The notes under the pieces are model-generated. The model had not been told where the DNA came from. It saw only the letters and a program-made list of their open reading frames with translations, and searched no databases. A stretch of DNA of 15,496 bases. It comes from an uncultured Lachnospiraceae bacterium. GTDB taxonomy: Bacteria > Bacillota_A > Clostridia > Lachnospirales > Lachnospiraceae. A program made the position numbers and the translations under genes. Of the stretch, positions 14,577 to 15,496 are shown in pieces. Every line of letters starts with the position of its first letter. The first letter of the stretch is position 1. The stretch spans positions 1-15,496 of the forward strand of contig CANOBT010000130.1 of the NCBI GenBank assembly GCA_947564305.1, given 5' to 3'.

Positions 14577-14593
14577 GTGTAAAATGTTTACAC
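14577..14593. promoter_or_regulatory. 17-bp inverted repeat (operator candidate)
   Basis: GTGTAAA and TTTACAC form a perfect 7-bp inverted repeat around ATG. It lies in the divergent region about 50 bases upstream of the plus-strand TATAAT. The form suits a dimeric repressor or activator. No gene for an obvious classical repressor is in the window. Confidence 0.45.
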
Positions 14594-14627
14594 GTTTTTA
14601 TTGTTTTTTTGTAGGCATTTTCTTTGT

Positions 14628-14633
14628 TATAAT
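14628..14633 (+). promoter_or_regulatory. Candidate -10 element of the GNAT-like gene
   Basis: A perfect TATAAT on the plus strand lies 81 bases before the ATG at 14715. No clear -35 is found at 17 bases (the region is T-rich, with TTGTTT at 21 bases), so the promoter may depend on an activator or be weak. The leader contains a small GCCG/CGGC hairpin (14651-14663) and a GTACACGTAC palindrome. Confidence 0.35.
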
Positions 14634-14714
14634 AATCAAGCTTGTGCCATGCCGCTTTCCGGCGCAAATGTCCATGAAAAAGGGTACACGTACTAATGCA
14701 TAGGGGAATCACAA

Positions 14715-15203
14715 ATGATAGAATATCGGGGACGTTTTAAAAAGAAGGAACTTGCGTTTATTAGCATCCTGAACGAATGCTTTGAAAAATTATTTCTTGC
14801 CAAAGGAACTGTAAAAAAGAAGGGTGAACATGTCCGCTATGAAATTTATATTGGAGATACTGAAAAAAAGGAGCTGCTGATATTGCAGTTTTGTGTAAGG
14901 GATCGTGAAGATCTTGCATCCGGATTCAGCAATTTCGTCCATATTTCAAGCATTCTAATCCCCCGCAGTTACCGTAGGCAGAGCATTGCTACGAGAATAG
15001 TCTTTTTAATGTCCTATGTGGCAACAAGGGAGATAGGAATAGATTTGTATGTAACCAGCCTGACAAATGATTTATGGAAAGAAAATCTCATAAGCGCAGG
15101 CGGTGAAGTAGATGATAATGGTGATATTCAGATTTTTTATCAGCCGTTTTTAGATTATAACCAAGATAAACTAAGCTATCCAGCAAATCATGTGTACATT
15201 TAA
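14715..15203 (+). CDS. Divergent GNAT-like N-acetyltransferase
   Basis: This 162-residue protein is read away from the transfer operon. Its middle fits the acetyl-CoA-binding core of GNAT enzymes: a strand VHISSILIPRSYRRQSIA (75-92), in which R-x-x-S-I-A stands where the family has R/Q-x-x-G-x-G/A. A helix (93-107) comes next, then the LYVTSLTND strand and turn (111-119), where GNAT enzymes often carry Asn, and WKENLISAGGEVD (121-133), typical of the next helix. The motif Gly is Ser, a mild departure. The N-terminal part (1-70) contains a strand pair (EIYIGDTEKKELLILQFCV). The start follows AGGGGAA at eight bases. It may acetylate a small molecule or protein, or act as a regulator; nothing in the window names its substrate. 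Confidence 0.6.
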   Translation: MIEYRGRFKKKELAFISILNECFEKLFLAKGTVKKKGEHVRYEIYIGDTEKKELLILQFCVRDREDLASGFSNFVHISSILIPRSYRRQSIATRIVFLMSYVATREIGIDLYVTSLTNDLWKENLISAGGEVDDNGDIQIFYQPFLDYNQDKLSYPANHVYI

Positions 15204-15496
15204 TACCTTTCACATTCTCCAGCTCTTTCTTGTATTCAAATAACCTCATACTATCTACCTCATTTCCAAATTATCTACCTCATTTTATATCAAAATGACG
15301 GAGATAATCTCTGCCATACTTTTTATTATGCGAAAAAATACTGCATTCGCACCGCATAAAACTTTTTAATAAGTATTGCACCGATTAAAAAGACTTTCGT
15401 TTGTAAATGAACAACAGACCTTTGAGTACCTGATATCTGTTTTATTATATGGACCTTCATATGCCCATCTCTGCATATAAGCAGCCATGCATCACC
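15204..15496. other. AT-rich non-coding edge with short repeats
   Basis: No gene is supported here. It holds a 14-base direct repeat (listed separately) and an 11-base near palindrome GAGATAATCTC (15301-15311). It also has a 7-bp inverted repeat TTATGCG (15326-15332) / CGCATAA (15353-15359) and a 9-bp inverted repeat CTTTTTAAT (15362-15370) / ATTAAAAAG (15384-15392). None has the GC-rich stem plus T-tract of a classical terminator, although the last may end the GNAT-like transcript weakly. Confidence 0.4.
15252..15285. repeat. Two-copy 14-base direct repeat
   Basis: TATCTACCTCATTT occurs at 15252-15265 and again at 15272-15285, a 20-base period (about two helical turns). A shorter echo, ACCTCAT, lies just before at 15243-15249. 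Tandem copies at a helical repeat suggest a protein-binding site, or remains of iterons. Two copies alone are weak evidence. Confidence 0.45.

Noticed and set aside
15088..15249. Minus-strand ORF of 53 codons starting MRLFEYKKELENVK, with GAGG just upstream
   Set aside because: It lies mostly antisense to the well-supported GNAT-like gene, its second half is His/Leu-rich and unlike a protein, and the upstream GAGG belongs to the direct repeat.
1..15496. CRISPR array, tRNA, rRNA, insertion sequence or relaxase gene
   Set aside because: No regular spacer-repeat pattern, cloverleaf-type sequence, transposase-like protein or relaxase His-triad motif was seen on either strand.

Overview
The window looks like part of an integrative conjugative element (or conjugative plasmid) of a Gram-positive Clostridia-type bacterium, most likely Lachnospiraceae-like. 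The grounds are strong AGGAGG ribosome binding sites before almost every gene, moderate-to-low GC, a PrgI/VirB4/VirB6/CwlT-type secretion set made for a single-membrane envelope, and Firmicute-style lipoprotein signals. This placement is an inference from sequence style and gene content; no chromosomal marker gene is present.

Layout. About 14 kb (positions 314-14344) is one co-directional minus-strand operon of 16 genes with very short gaps or overlaps. Transcription runs from right to left. A control region (14345-14714) separates it from a divergent plus-strand gene for a small GNAT-like protein (14715-15203). The two edges (1-313 and 15204-15496) are AT-rich and hold no gene I can defend.

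Operon order. First is a two-helix VirB2/TrbC-like subunit, followed by a clear intrinsic terminator acting as an attenuator. Then come a PrgI-family (VirB3-like) protein with a TTG start, a second two-helix subunit with a lipobox, a TraC-like/VirB4-N-terminal-like protein, the VirB4-type ATPase with a cysteine-rich insert, and an 899-residue VirB6-like channel protein. A CwlT-type lipoprotein (muramidase plus NlpC/P60) and a VirB8/TcpC-like protein complete the recognisable machine.

The second half is less usual. It holds a receiver-like (TadZ/CpaE-type) protein, a protein that aligns with the tyrosine-recombinase core but lacks nearly all catalytic residues, and a GAF-GGDEF-like protein with a broken GGDEF motif. 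After these come a third two-helix membrane protein, an S1-repeat (OB-fold) protein, a winged-helix protein of possible replication-relaxation type, a 43-residue membrane peptide missing from simple ORF listings, and a signal-less glucosaminidase-like protein.

How it works together. The first half would build a DNA-translocation channel: VirB4 supplies energy, VirB6, VirB8 and PrgI form the membrane core, the two-helix proteins are candidate pilin or channel subunits, and the CwlT-like enzyme opens the wall. The second half carries three successive apparent pseudoenzymes plus RNA- and DNA-binding candidates, so it may be a regulatory or accessory module tied to the machine. No relaxase, VirD4 coupling protein, functional integrase, or attachment site was found inside the window, so the element must extend beyond it or depend on other genes.
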